NCBI GenBank assembly: GCA_019915015.1
Contig: JAHBBC010000076.1
Coordinates: 1 to 46,623, forward strand
Origin: Auriscalpium vulgare
Lineage: Eukaryota; Basidiomycota; Agaricomycetes; Russulales; Auriscalpiaceae
Direction: 5' to 3'
Length of the DNA stretch: 46,623 bases
Made by a program: the position numbers and the translations under genes. The first letter of the stretch is position 1; every line of letters begins with the position of its first letter. The notes under the pieces are model-generated. The model saw only the letters and a program-made list of their open reading frames with translations. It was not told where the DNA came from and did not search any database. Shown here piece after piece: positions 21,957 through 32,838 of the stretch.

Positions 21957-24764
21957 ATGTCCCACCGCCGCTCTCCATCACGGACGCCTCCGCCCCAGCC
22001 GGCCAATTCTTCGTCTGTCTCGGAGACTCAGAATGTCTCGGCGGTCTCGCCATCGACCCGTGATTCAGCGCTCACGCTCGCCGGGCTGGTGAACGAGGTC
22101 GCGCCTCTCGTGGCTGTCTCAACCGTTTCGTTCGCTGCAACCATCCTGTTGAACATCTTGTATGCAGTCAAGGTAGGTTCTCCTTTGTAAGCTGCGTCGT
22201 GCTGACGGAGATAATTCTCCGACCGCAGCAAGTCAAGCATGATCAAGAGCGCTGTCTACGTATCGCGGAGGCCGCCGCTTCGGCGCTGACGGGGCTTCAC
22301 ACACGCATGGGTAGTATGTGGGATCGCGCTTCACCAGAATTGGTCGAGGGTATAGTGAGGTTCCAGGAGTACGTCCAACGAATGTTACGGGACTGCCTGA
22401 CTGACTGCCAGCAACAGTGTGCTCTCGGCGACTCAAGCCTTCATTGAACAAATCGTAGGGGCCGGCCATACGGACCGCCCTAGTGTTTCAGGAATGCTCG
22501 GCCGACTTCAACAGCAGCTCGAAGACGCCGCACGTGCTCTTGAGGTCTGTTCGTCTGCTCGTCATGAGACGACGGGACTCACTATCCGCAGGAAGCATCC
22601 GCACCTACCGAAGATGAGAATGAAGTGTGTCTTTTATACATTGTAGCTATAAGCCCTTGCTCACGCTCTATGTTCAGTTCCAGATCTTCGACCAATCCGA
22701 CATTCGTTTGTTAAGAAAAAACGCGCAGGATATGGCTGGTTCGCTGGGATGATGGATGCCATCGTCGAAGGTGAACATGCCATGGTCAAGACATATCATG
22801 GTCCACGGGCCAAACAGGTTCGCCTACGTCGCAGTCATTCTCCTCATATCATGGACATACCATCCTACGCAGCGCTGGAAAGCCGAAGTCCAGATACTTC
22901 GGAAGGTCTAGTACGTATCAATTAATGCATCAGGTTCCCTGTTCTTCTTATGACTACTTCTATTCTATAGCCATCCGAACCTCCCCCAGCTGCTAGGCTA
23001 CTCGAGCCAAAAGGCGCGGAGCCCATTCGTAGTATTGCAAGATGGTAGGGATCATAACGTATCTCGCGCTTGCTCCTCGGACTCATTGCAATCACAACAT
23101 CAGCCGATATGCATGACTACCAATCGTACATGTACACAGCTGCTCGCACTGAGAGCGTCGAAGAGGGCACATACAAGATGTTCAAAGCAGTACGTGCCTT
23201 TGGCAAATCTTCTGCCCATATACTGCACTGACTACCATTAAGTTCATAGATTTGTCTGTCAGCGGCTTTTTTCATTCTCAAGCGGGACACATGCTAAAGT
23301 TTATCCAGTCAGCGACTTCGTATCTGAAAAAGCAATTATCCCTCACTGATGGACAAGCTACCGTCGTCGTGTGGGTCAGTACAAGACAGGCTACACTTCC
23401 TGCCTGGCTAATTTATGCACAATCACAGAACGCATCCTACATCATCGATGGTGATAACACTAACGTTGTTGTTGGTTTACCAGCGAAGGATGAGGTAGAC
23501 CTTGGCGCTGTATCCACAACGCACGACGCCAGCCACGATCTGTTTGAACATATGCTCGGCGTTCTTACGGGTGTAAGGAGCTTCACGTCCTTGTCATCTC
23601 GCGCGCTTACTCGAAACCTCTTGATTCTCTTTCCAGATTGACAACAATCAGCCATGCGAACGCAACTTCCACCGCATTGTGGACGCCTCTGTACCTGTGC
23701 TGCATGATCTCTGGTCGCAAAGCGGCGGCGTGGACGGCATGGCGCTTAAAACCGACCTCCTCGATCTGACGCCGCATGAGGTAGCGTCCATCCAGCGCAG
23801 CAACACAGCCAGACGGTTCCAGTATTTCACGCGCGCTCCGCCGCCAAAATGCCGCCTCGGCGACTTTGGCTTTTACCCGGACGATCCTGCGGCACAATTT
23901 CGGTTGCTCGGGAACGTGCTAGATGGCCACCGGGTGGTGCGGGGCTGGATCTGAGGGTCGCGGTGAATTCGCACAGGGAGCTGTATGCAGGCGGTCCGGT
24001 GCCGGAAGGTGGTGAGAATGGAGATTATTCCTCTGGGCAGTTGAAGCTGGTACCAGGGCCAACGCTATGCGACGATGTGGCGAGGTTCGTGTGCTTCTCA
24101 TGTTATTCAGATTGACCGCTGAGTATGACATAGTTGGACAGTCGAATTTCCGCCTTCAAGTGTGCCCACGACCTCCCGTTTGCTGTGCCGGCGCCGAGAC
24201 TATTTCGACACGTTCATAACTCCCGAGCTGAGTCCCAGGGCAGGGCACTCGCCAAGCAGCACGATATCGCCCCTCAGGAACTGATCATCGGTACATCTTC
24301 CATACATTGCTCATTGATTATGTGTAGGCTGATGAATTGTTTTACTCATTAGTCACCTCTGTCCTGTGTGGCGATTTTTATTTGCTAGAATGTCGGCACG
24401 ATCCAAATGAGACCGACCTCAAAGGTGCTGATGTGAGTCCGACGGTCCTCACAGGCCAGAGTACGAATTCTCTGTGCCTCTTGTGGACTTCGACACGTCG
24501 CCACAATGGGATGCAAAGATAGCCAAACACAAGGTAAAGGATACGCTGGTTCCCTGAAGTCGATCGCGAAAGGTTGGCCATGGTACGTGATGCTTGTGGG
24601 TATCAAACACAGATAATAACACCCTCGCCGACCGCATCAGGTTTGGGTACACGCAGCTTGAACCTGATGGCGCGGAGCCATCTGAAATCGGCATGTCGAG
24701 CCCGGAGTCCTCCTCGGGATCGTCAGAGTCGGAGTGGTTCAGCGTACCTAGTGAACCGGAATGA
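21957..24764 (+). CDS. MLKL-like helical bundle plus pseudokinase, copy 1
   Basis: Fifteen exons: 21957-22172, 22229-22368, 22412-22544, 22592-22624, 22678-22817, 22873-22910, 22971-23044, 23104-23189, 23243-23257, 23309-23374, 23429-23572, 23637-24084, 24134-24290, 24353-24582, 24641-24764. They give about 682 residues. Residues about 35-165 form a helical domain (NEVAPLVAVSTVSFAAT, ERCLRIAEAAASALTGL) resembling the four-helix bundle of MLKL-type proteins. The kinase-like part keeps the nucleotide-site Lys (AMVKTY), helix-C Glu (KAEVQIL) and HPNLPQLLGYS, but has TDGQATVVVW where HRD should be and VVVGLP where DFG should be. The C-terminal 300 residues (CRLGDFGFYPDD, VTSVLCGDFYLL) match only its paralogue at 29381. 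Five single-base losses are needed to hold the frame (22716-22721, 23932-23934, 24234-24236, 24454-24455, 24548-24549), so it is either poorly assembled or decaying. Confidence 0.65.
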
Positions 24765-25281
24765 GCCAGTTGATCCTCAACTAAATTCCGTGTGGGTGTT
24801 GCGTTTGTTTTCTGTAGTACATACTGTATGTTCCTATGTGTAGAACCCCTTGGCCCGTTCGTGAATGGCTGGCCATGGTTGTTGTCATTGCGAGCTCGCA
24901 TTTAGGGAAGCGCGCTCGCGGCTGTTGACATCATCAGCGCATCAACGTTAAATAAGACGACGACATACAGAGCTTAGCCTCGCCTCTTCTAGTACCTTCT
25001 ATCCGTACCCATGTACACCCCGCGTCGACTCCACGGCATCACTACCAAGCGCGCTACCTGCTTGGACGACCCTTGTTAGCAGCTTTGCTTCGTGAAACGC
25101 CCATCTTGAGGCGAAGCGTCGTGCGCTTTTCGCCAACCGTGTCTTGGAAGTTCTGTACATCGAGGTACCATGCTGTCTTCCAGCCCATTGTTTTCTAACA
25201 GAACTTCGACTGGGCGGCCATAAGCTGCCTCGGAAGGCCCCCGCAGTCGACTTCCCCATTCCCTACCGAACCCAGTCGCCC
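24765..25281. other. Intergenic region
   Basis: No recognised gene; it separates two genes on the same strand. Open frames on both strands lack family motifs. Confidence 0.4.
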
Positions 25282-26386
25282 ATGACGACAATCCCTTTGG
25301 AAGTACACGTCGTGATAATGAAATGGGTGTACAGATTATCGCAGTATGACGGCCTCGATTACAACACCCTGCGCGCATGTGCGCTTGTCTGCAACGCATG
25401 GACGCCGACCGCCCAGCGACTCCTCTTCCGGCGTGTACCCCGACTCCACTCCATGCCCAACCGCCTTGTTTGCACCGCGGCCACCTTACTCCCGATCCTA
25501 CACACCCACCCGCATCTCGCCGCCCACGTCCGCTTCGTCGACCTCGTCCTCCCCCCCGCCGCTGCCGCCGACACTGCCAGCGTCGCGCTACTCGAGCTCT
25601 GCACGCGCGTCGAGGGCATCATTCTTGTCAAACACCTGTACAGCAGTGCATGGGATCCCGACCTCGAGGCGCGCCTGCGTGCGATGCCATTGCAGCCCGT
25701 ATTCTTCAAAGTGGCGGGCCACCACGAGCCCGTCGGTCGCGCAATTGAGGTGTGGCCGAGCGTACGTGCGCTGGTAGTGACCATGTGGCACTCTTACGGC
25801 GGCGGGGCGTCTTCGCACCCGATTCGCGTGCCCGGCGGTCTGAGGGCGCTCTCCTCTCACGTAGACGACATCGAGTGGCTTCTTACGCCCGGGAACAAAC
25901 TGGCCGCGCTCCGCGAGCTGGACCTCGCAGTGCCGACGTGGACGGACGCGCGGTGTCGCTATCTCACTGCGTCCGGCGTGCTGCCGCAGCTTCGCGTGCT
26001 GACCATCGTGGGCGACCTGTGTCCGCCGCAGAACATACTCGGGCAGCTCACGCGACTCGAGCACCTCGTCGTGGACGAGCTCCCCGCGCAGGACTTTGAT
26101 CTGCCCCAGAGTCTGCGCCATCTTGGGTTCTGCAGGCTGTTCGAGGCGCAGTTCCTCGTGGCGGCACTGCGTGTGCTGCGGTACATGCAGCACGTGACCT
26201 GCATGGTTGAGCCGTCGGAGGACAAGCGCATGGCCATCGGATGCGTGTGCCGAGACCGCGGAATCGAGTTTGAAATAGATCTGGGTCAGCCTTCCATTCC
26301 GGTGAGTCTCTTGTGGTTACCCTGGGCATTGAGAGTAATGGCTCGCCTTGCAGGGCCCTTGGGATATAGACTGGACTGCTTCGTAG
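25282..26386 (+). CDS. F-box-like / leucine-rich protein
   Basis: Exons 25282-26301 and 26354-26386 give 350 residues with no frame problem; without splicing, the same frame would run on to a stop at 26391. The N-terminal 50 residues (MTTIPLEVHVVIMKWVYRL, then LRACALVCNAWTPTAQRLLF) have the F-box pattern: a hydrophobic start, an LVCxxW core and a basic end. The rest shows irregular leucine-rich spacing (LAALRELDLAVP, LPQLRVLTIVGDL, LTRLEHLVVDELP), as in the many F-box proteins of Agaricomycetes. Such proteins join SCF ubiquitin ligases through Skp1 and choose substrates; the partner here is unknown. The coding part is strongly GC-rich, so long shadow frames exist on both strands. The F-box match is by pattern only. 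Confidence 0.68.
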
Positions 26387-27826
26387 ATTGACCTATTAAT
26401 TCATGCGGCATCTCGAGGTTTCTCACCATCGCGTCGGCCGTACCTCGTTTAGATCTCTGCTTCACCGCCACCCGCCGCACGGTGAGTGTGCAATCATATC
26501 ATCTCAGCGCCATTTTTACCTTCGTCATTGCAGCCCATCGACGAGCTTACACTTATCAGTGTCCCTGCGATTTTTGGCCTCGATGTCTCCACGTGCGGTT
26601 ACTTCAGCATCTCGGTACGCGGACCTGCGACTATGTGTTGACCCCTTCTGCAGCTGTATTGATTCAACGTGGTCAACCTGCGTGTATCATGCTGTCCAGA
26701 GCCCGCGAAAGCGAGAGATAGGACATCAATGTTCCCTGAAATCAACTGCCTCACGACTCCGCCGTATATGCGCCGCAACCACATCATTCGTCGCCCATAC
26801 ATCTTCCTCACCCATCTGGTTCCCGTTGATCCCGCTCGATCGTTACACCGCGATCCCAGCGCGGCTGCGCCGCAGCTGCCAAGCCGTGGCCATAGGCGTT
26901 ACGGCACTATGGAGAAGCCCTCGAGGCTCGCGCCAGTGCATCCTGCACGTACTCAACCCCGTCGTATTCGTCGCCATGATGTCCACCTCGTGGCAGACGC
27001 CGCCGCTCGCGGACGCGCTGTTGCTGTGCAGGGCTGCAACGTCTAGCATACCGACCTCGCTCTTTCGGCTTCTTTGGACAGCCTAGTATGCTTGGACGTG
27101 CAGCAACGTGCTCACGCTCTGGGAGGTCGGGCGCAGCGTGTGTGTTTCCATACCTGTGGATGGTCCAGCGGTACATATGTGGGTATGCTGCAAGATGATC
27201 CGCAAAGACGAAGCGTGCGTCACGGAGGGTCCGTTGCAACGGAGCAAAAGAAGCCGAAAATTGTAGAACGGATCAATGGTACTGGATTTTACAATGGAGG
27301 GCTTCTAGTAAGGTCGCCGCCGAGGCGCGGACTCTGAGGGATCGGCGCACGGTACGGGTAGCAACTTGCCACAAATTCCATAGTGAAAGCATATTGCTGA
27401 GGTTACGCCGTGTACTTAGGACGTGGTACACCTACGCAAGTATTTACTATGGAAGAAGACACACAAGGTCTGATACATTGAAGACTTGACCAGCAGCAAA
27501 ACTTGACTCCGTTCACAAGAGAAGAATCCGTCTCGGGGATGAAGATCGACGGCCGTTACTAACCAAGCGCCCAGAGTATTTTCATTTTTTATAATATCAT
27601 CTAATCATGCCAAAGAGAGAGTATCGATTTAGCATTGTCGCAGCCTTCAAAATCAGAATGGTCGCCCCGAATCACCGCGGCTTTCCAAGTCAACGAGAGT
27701 GGCATGACTGGCGGGCCCTCACACGCCGCCTGACGAGTACAAAAACGCACCATCGACACCATGCCGCCCTCATTCCCCCTCGTCATTCTCCCTACCAAGA
27801 ATCACCGCGAGCGGCAACGAGCAGAG
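26387..27826. other. 1.4-kb region without recognised gene
   Basis: A plus-strand frame spans 26403-27086, with minus-strand frames over the same bases. None shows domain motifs, and codon bias does not separate them. The part from 27300 to 27600 is AT-richer and looks non-coding. Confidence 0.35.
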
Positions 27827-28427
27827 ATGCACTGTCGAGTCTTCACTAGCATCGTTACCGTAGTTTCGGTGGCCATGCAGCTTCCCCTAACCTACGCGTC
27901 TCCCATCGCGCTGGCAAAAGGTATGCCCTCAGTTCATAGCGATGTCTGAGGCTGTATTGACGAGTCGCCGGTCGCCATTACAGACAAAGTGCCATATCCA
28001 CGCCAGGTAGCCTGCTGGCTCAAGCGCGGAAACTATCAGGGCCGTGATGAAGCTGGCAAGACACGCTTTTCATGTGCGCAGAAACCTATGATCACAATGA
28101 AGCAGGAGTATATGGTCCAGAAACCAATTGCTCAAAGATGAGGTACGCGGACGGGCTGCACTGAGAGTGCTGTAAATGTTGCCATATTTTACCAGTCGTG
28201 AGTAGTGACCTGCACAGATATAATTCCGAACACTGACCGGCACAACCAGGGTGCAACCTTTCTGGCATGATTCTGCAGCAGCCAGCAGGTCACAATTCAA
28301 CTTTGACAATGACTCGGGCGACTATTATGTTTATGTAAGGCACGGTCCCGCGGTCACGTGGAACCGCCGTATTTTCCGTAGTACTAGTGATAACCATCTA
28401 CTCATTAAAACCGATTTCAATATGTAA
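27827..28427 (+). CDS. Possible small secreted protein
   Basis: From ATG 27827 the frame reads MHCRVFTSIVTVVSVAMQ, then LPLTYAS, a plausible signal peptide. A GTATGC intron (27921-27983) joins in phase to DKVPYPRQVACWLKRGN, with a stop at 28139-28141, giving about 85 residues with few Cys. Beyond it, a CAG acceptor at 28248-28249 opens a second coding-like frame (VQPFWHDSAAASRSQFNF, then DNDSGDYYVYV) that runs to a stop at 28425-28427. It could be a later exon if one more intron or a missing base lies at 28135-28249. I do not recognise the family. The evidence is a signal-like start, one phased intron and coding-like composition only. Confidence 0.35.
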
Positions 28428-29380
28428 CCAAATCATCTACTTTCTTCCTCTTACCATACCTTGGTGATACATCTGCTCATGCAATGCGACTGCATCGATG
28501 CCAACATGACGGGAAGGGCAGAGTGGTACATAGGGGTTCCACCCGGGCCGCCGCCACGTAGTAAAGATGTCAGCGGCGTAGCGCCCCCCTTTCCCGGAGT
28601 TGTGACTCGGAGTCCAACGCCGTATGTCCCAGGTATGTCCTTTCTTACGAACCTCTTCTGAGATGCATAAAAGGGCCGGATGTCACCGGCGTTCTCTGAC
28701 AGCTTCGTATCGTCCAGGGACCGGCCTAAGGCTGAATGTGCGCTAGATATCTTGTAGATATCCCATTGCGCTCAGGATACCAAGTGGTACGTTCAGCTCG
28801 CGGAACGCGCCGACCAAGAGCTGCCCCCCAATCTTGTTCCATTGGTCTACTTACCGGCGGTCTCCTGCAGCCTTTCCCAGGAGTCCGCTTATATAGTGAG
28901 TCTCGCTCTTCTCCGGATTTCAATTTCAGTGCGTGACCCTTTCATACAGCCGTCTAGAATGGAAGATCGCCTCACGGCGCTCGGATTGATAGCGGAATTT
29001 CTGACAGCGCTTTTTCAGTTGAAGGATCTCGTGCCGAAAAGCGTGTTTCTACGCATCGATTGCAATCAACAGGGCTTCAACCCGTAAGAGATCGACGGAC
29101 AGCCATTTTTGTCAGTGCTCGGGCAGCATGCGCCCACGTATTCCACGGATTGAACTGCACAGCAAGAGACAGCAAGTCAAACCGCTTGATGGCCAATTCG
29201 CAGGGGCGTTCCGGCAATGCACAATGGTTGCGTCTTCGTCACAAGGCACAGTGGGCGTTTGTCGACAATACAACTGAACTGATGCCTTGAGGCAGAGTCT
29301 GGACACGCGTGTCAACACCGCTATGTAAGGTTCGGCAGGTTCGCCTATTATCGCTTCGGTGAGCCCTTTCCCATACCATC
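28428..29380. other. Region with possible short exons, unrecognised
   Basis: A plus frame at 28483-28640 reads CDCIDANMTGRAEWYIG, then a Pro/Gly-rich stretch to a GTATGT donor. A CAG acceptor near 28779 opens DTKWYVQLAERADQELP up to a GTGAGT donor at 28895. These could be pieces of one gene, but I cannot join them into a full frame or name a family. Confidence 0.25.
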
Positions 29381-32376
29381 ATGCCTCTTCGCGCCCCTGG
29401 TCTGAAGATCCTCAGGAGCAAACGGACGCCTCCCGCGACTCCTCCTGTAGTAGCATCTTCCACGAAGGACCCTGGCGGAGGTCAACAGCCATGGTACAAG
29501 TCGTCGCGCACGGCAGTCGATGTGGGAGTCGGACTGGCGAGCATGTTCAACGACGTCGCGGATCTCATTCCGATCCCTGCAATATCGCTCGCGGCGACGA
29601 CGCTGCTGGGTATCATGAATCGCGTCCAGGTGCGATGCTACTATATGTGGGCGTACCGTAGTCGATATTGATGCGCTTGTTTTCCGGGTAGCAAGCTCAG
29701 GGCTACAAGGAGAGCTGTATGCGGCTCGCACAGCGCGCGGCAAATGTGCTCAAGGACCTATGTCTCCGCATGAAGGATAAGTGGGATCGCGCACCCGCTC
29801 CCATGCTGGACAACGTGAAGAGGTTTACCGAGTACGACGCACGTGTCTGAATCCAGCTCGCGAGACGCTGATTACACTGCAGGGCGCTCCTCGCCATGCA
29901 GGCCCTCCTGGACGAGATTGTCGGGAGCAGCCTGACGCAGCGCATCTTGTCTCCGTCATCCATACAAGACAAGCTTGACTGGTGTCAAACGGAATTTGAC
30001 CAGGCTGCTCTGACTTTCCAGGTGCGTTTGATCTACTTCCTTTGTTATATGTCAAGTCTCTCATTATTGATATACAGAACTCGTCGCTAATGGAAATCCA
30101 CTTTCTGGTCGATGGGCTTCCAGGAAAAATATCAGACGACTTCCAGCGCATCATGAAGGTATCCGCTGCCACGGCAGAGACTAAAGATGAATTTGGGGTA
30201 TGTCAACTGTTTATTGCCGTGCCGTCACATGCTTATTTCCGGTACAGTATAGGAAATATCACCAGTCAGAAGTCAAGCTATTGAAGAAGAAGCGCGTCGG
30301 AGGGGGGTGGTTTTCGGGGCTGTCGGAGGCCGTCGTAAAAGGAGAGAAGGGGGACAAGGAGAATGTCCTGATCAAGACGTACAGCGGTCCCGAAGCTGCG
30401 AAGGTGAGCTTCGTGTGCCATGTATGCATATCATGCCCACTGAACCTGCTGCTCCAGCAATGGCATTCAGAAATCGAGTTATTGCGGAATCTGTTGTACG
30501 TCCTCTCACTACTTCATTGATGGGCATGTCACCATAGCCATTCAGTCATCCGAATCTTCCACAAATGCTGGTTACTCGAATGAAAAGACAGCGAATCCTT
30601 TCATTGTCATGACGAACGGTACGCCTCAAAGCCTAGAGACCCTCAAGGCCTCATCGTACCTGTCCTCACTGGCACCGTCCAGGCCAAATCCATGACTACC
30701 AATCGTACATGGTCAAGGCGGCGAGGAGCGAGAGCGTGGAGGGCGGAACGTACAAGATGTTCAAGGCGGTATGTCCTTCACCTCGATTCTCGGCATCGGC
30801 TGACCATAATACACGTAGTTTATGGACATGACCGTCAGTCCCCTCTCCCGCCGTCCACGCAGATCCTGACATACCTACAGTCAGCATTGTGCCACCTCAA
30901 AGAACAACTTTCCATTGACGATGGACAAGCTACCGTCGTCGCTTGGGTGAGTAGCATTGCGCTGTGTATAGAATGCACTTGGCTGAAATAACCCCAGAAC
31001 GCAACATACGTCGTCAACATGGATGGCGAGAATACCAGTGTAGTTGTCGGCCTGCCGCCTAAGGGTAATGTCGATCTGGGTGCTGTGTCGACAACCGAAG
31101 ACGCAAGAAGTGACCTGTTCGAGCACATGCTCAATATCCTCACTGGGGTGAGCCCCAAATATCTTTACGAATTTCGTGTGTGCACGCTCATGCTCCTTAA
31201 GATCAACGACAACATACCTGCGAGCGGAATTTCCACCGCATGGTCGACGCCTCAGTGCCCGTGCTGCACGACATGTGGACGCAGAGCACCAGCACCGAAG
31301 CAATGGAGGAGTTCAGCGACATGGACCTAGAAGACTTTCTAGAGAAAATTCAAGCCGCGCGCAAGGACCGGCACAAGTTTTCCTATTACGCGCGCGCACC
31401 GCCGCTCACCTGCCGTCTCGGCGACTTTGGGTACTACCCAAACGACCCGAAAGCGCATTTCCATTTATTGGGAAACCTGCTGGAGTACCGGGGAGGTATG
31501 CTCCCGAGTTCAACAGTGACGTCGCATAAGGAGTTGTATGCGAGTACGCCTGCGCAGGTGAGCGAGGGGGAGTATGCACAGGGCCAGATGCAGTTGATGC
31601 ATATGACCCTGGCCGATGGAATAGTGAGGTAAGTATCCGTCATCGACTAGTCGCGTTCTCCAGTGCTGATCTCACACGATGAACGTCTAGCTGGCGCATC
31701 GAGTTCCCGCCGCCAACAGTAGCCACGTCGTCACGGATGCTTCTGCGACGCCGGGACTACTTCGACTCGTCCCTCGTCCCAGGTCTCATCAAGATCGGCA
31801 AATCTCTCGCACAGGAGCACGGCCTTGAGCCCCACGAGCTCATTATCGGCACGTTTCCTCCATTCCATTTTTCATTGCTAGCTAACCTCGAGCAGTTAGC
31901 TCGGTACTCTGTGGCGATTTGTGGATGATGGACTGCGGTCCCAATCCCGATCCGCCTCCGCCATACTCGGGAGGCTCGTTAGATCCTCCCCAGATTCTGC
32001 AGTACGATTTTTCTGTGCCGGCAATAGACATCAGTGCTATCCCGAAGCAGCCGAAGGTCACACCTGCGCCTGAGATGCGACACGCAGACCTGTTCACCGC
32101 GTCGCTCAGAGGAGGGGCAAAGGGCTACCCATGGTACGCTTCGCATTTACTGCCGGCGCGCTTTATACTCACAATTGGTGTGACCTGGTCAGGTTCGGGT
32201 GCGTGCAGCCCGATCCCAGCGATCCAGATTGGGATGGGGATTTGAGTGTGATCAGTACAAATGACGGTGAAAAGGATCAAGTTGTCGAGCTGGAGAAATT
32301 TGACGACTCAGGTTCGGACGACTCCGACGCTGATGAGGAATTTTTCGAGGTGGCGGAGGACTTCGACGACGAGTGA
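29381..32376 (+). CDS. MLKL-like helical bundle plus pseudokinase, copy 2
   Basis: Fifteen exons: 29381-29629, 29701-29831, 29883-30021, 30078-30197, 30248-30403, 30458-30495, 30546-30618, 30683-30768, 30819-30833, 30881-30946, 30998-31147, 31202-31628, 31691-31848, 31896-32133, 32193-32376. They give about 743 residues. Exon phases match copy 1 throughout, including a 15-nt exon 9. Residues about 45-200 are a helical bundle (VADLIPIPAISLAATTLL, CMRLAQRAANVLKDL). The kinase-like part keeps Lys (VLIKTYSG, about 261) and Glu (HSEIELL, about 270) but lacks HRD and has VVVGLP instead of DFG (about 380). A 300-residue C-terminal part (CRLGDFGYYPND, VSSVLCGDLWMM) ends in an acidic tail. Intron 31849-31895 uses a GC donor where copy 1 has GT. 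Two single-base losses are needed (30570-30571, 31217-31218). Inferred role: membrane-acting cell-death effector held by a pseudokinase. Confidence 0.72.
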
Positions 32377-32838
32377 GTTGCATGTGCTCTGGCTTTGTTT
32401 GCTTCGCTTTAGCGTTGGTGCCTTTTTGATGACTGGACGACACATGTATTAATTTATTACACCACATCGCACGTTGCACGCTTTGTTGGTACAATGTATC
32501 GCTACCTATGACATGCATCTACACAACATTCTCATGCGAGGGGTCGGTCTCAAAAGGCCTTGTTCCGGCCGGCAAAAACTGTGGTAATAGTGTACATACT
32601 CACAACAGAGCGCAAACTACAAATGACCGCCGAAAGTACAATTCTCAAGATGAGTAACAAAACACTAAAGGCTGATATGATAATTACTGCAAACGGGAGG
32701 TGAGGAGACTGCACACATATAGTACAACAGCGAGAAGAGAGCGGGCGGCGGTGGCGACCGAGCGGGGCGAAGCGCAGAGCGTACAAATGTGATGCGAATG
32801 TTGATACAGACAGAGGACGGAGTGCACCCCGGAAATGG
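32377..32838. other. Converging 3' ends
   Basis: It lies between a plus-strand and a minus-strand gene and should hold both 3' untranslated ends. It is AT-richer than its neighbours; no gene is seen. Confidence 0.5.

Noticed and set aside
29381..32376. Annotation as active protein kinases
   Set aside because: No HRD catalytic loop and no DFG are present in either copy.
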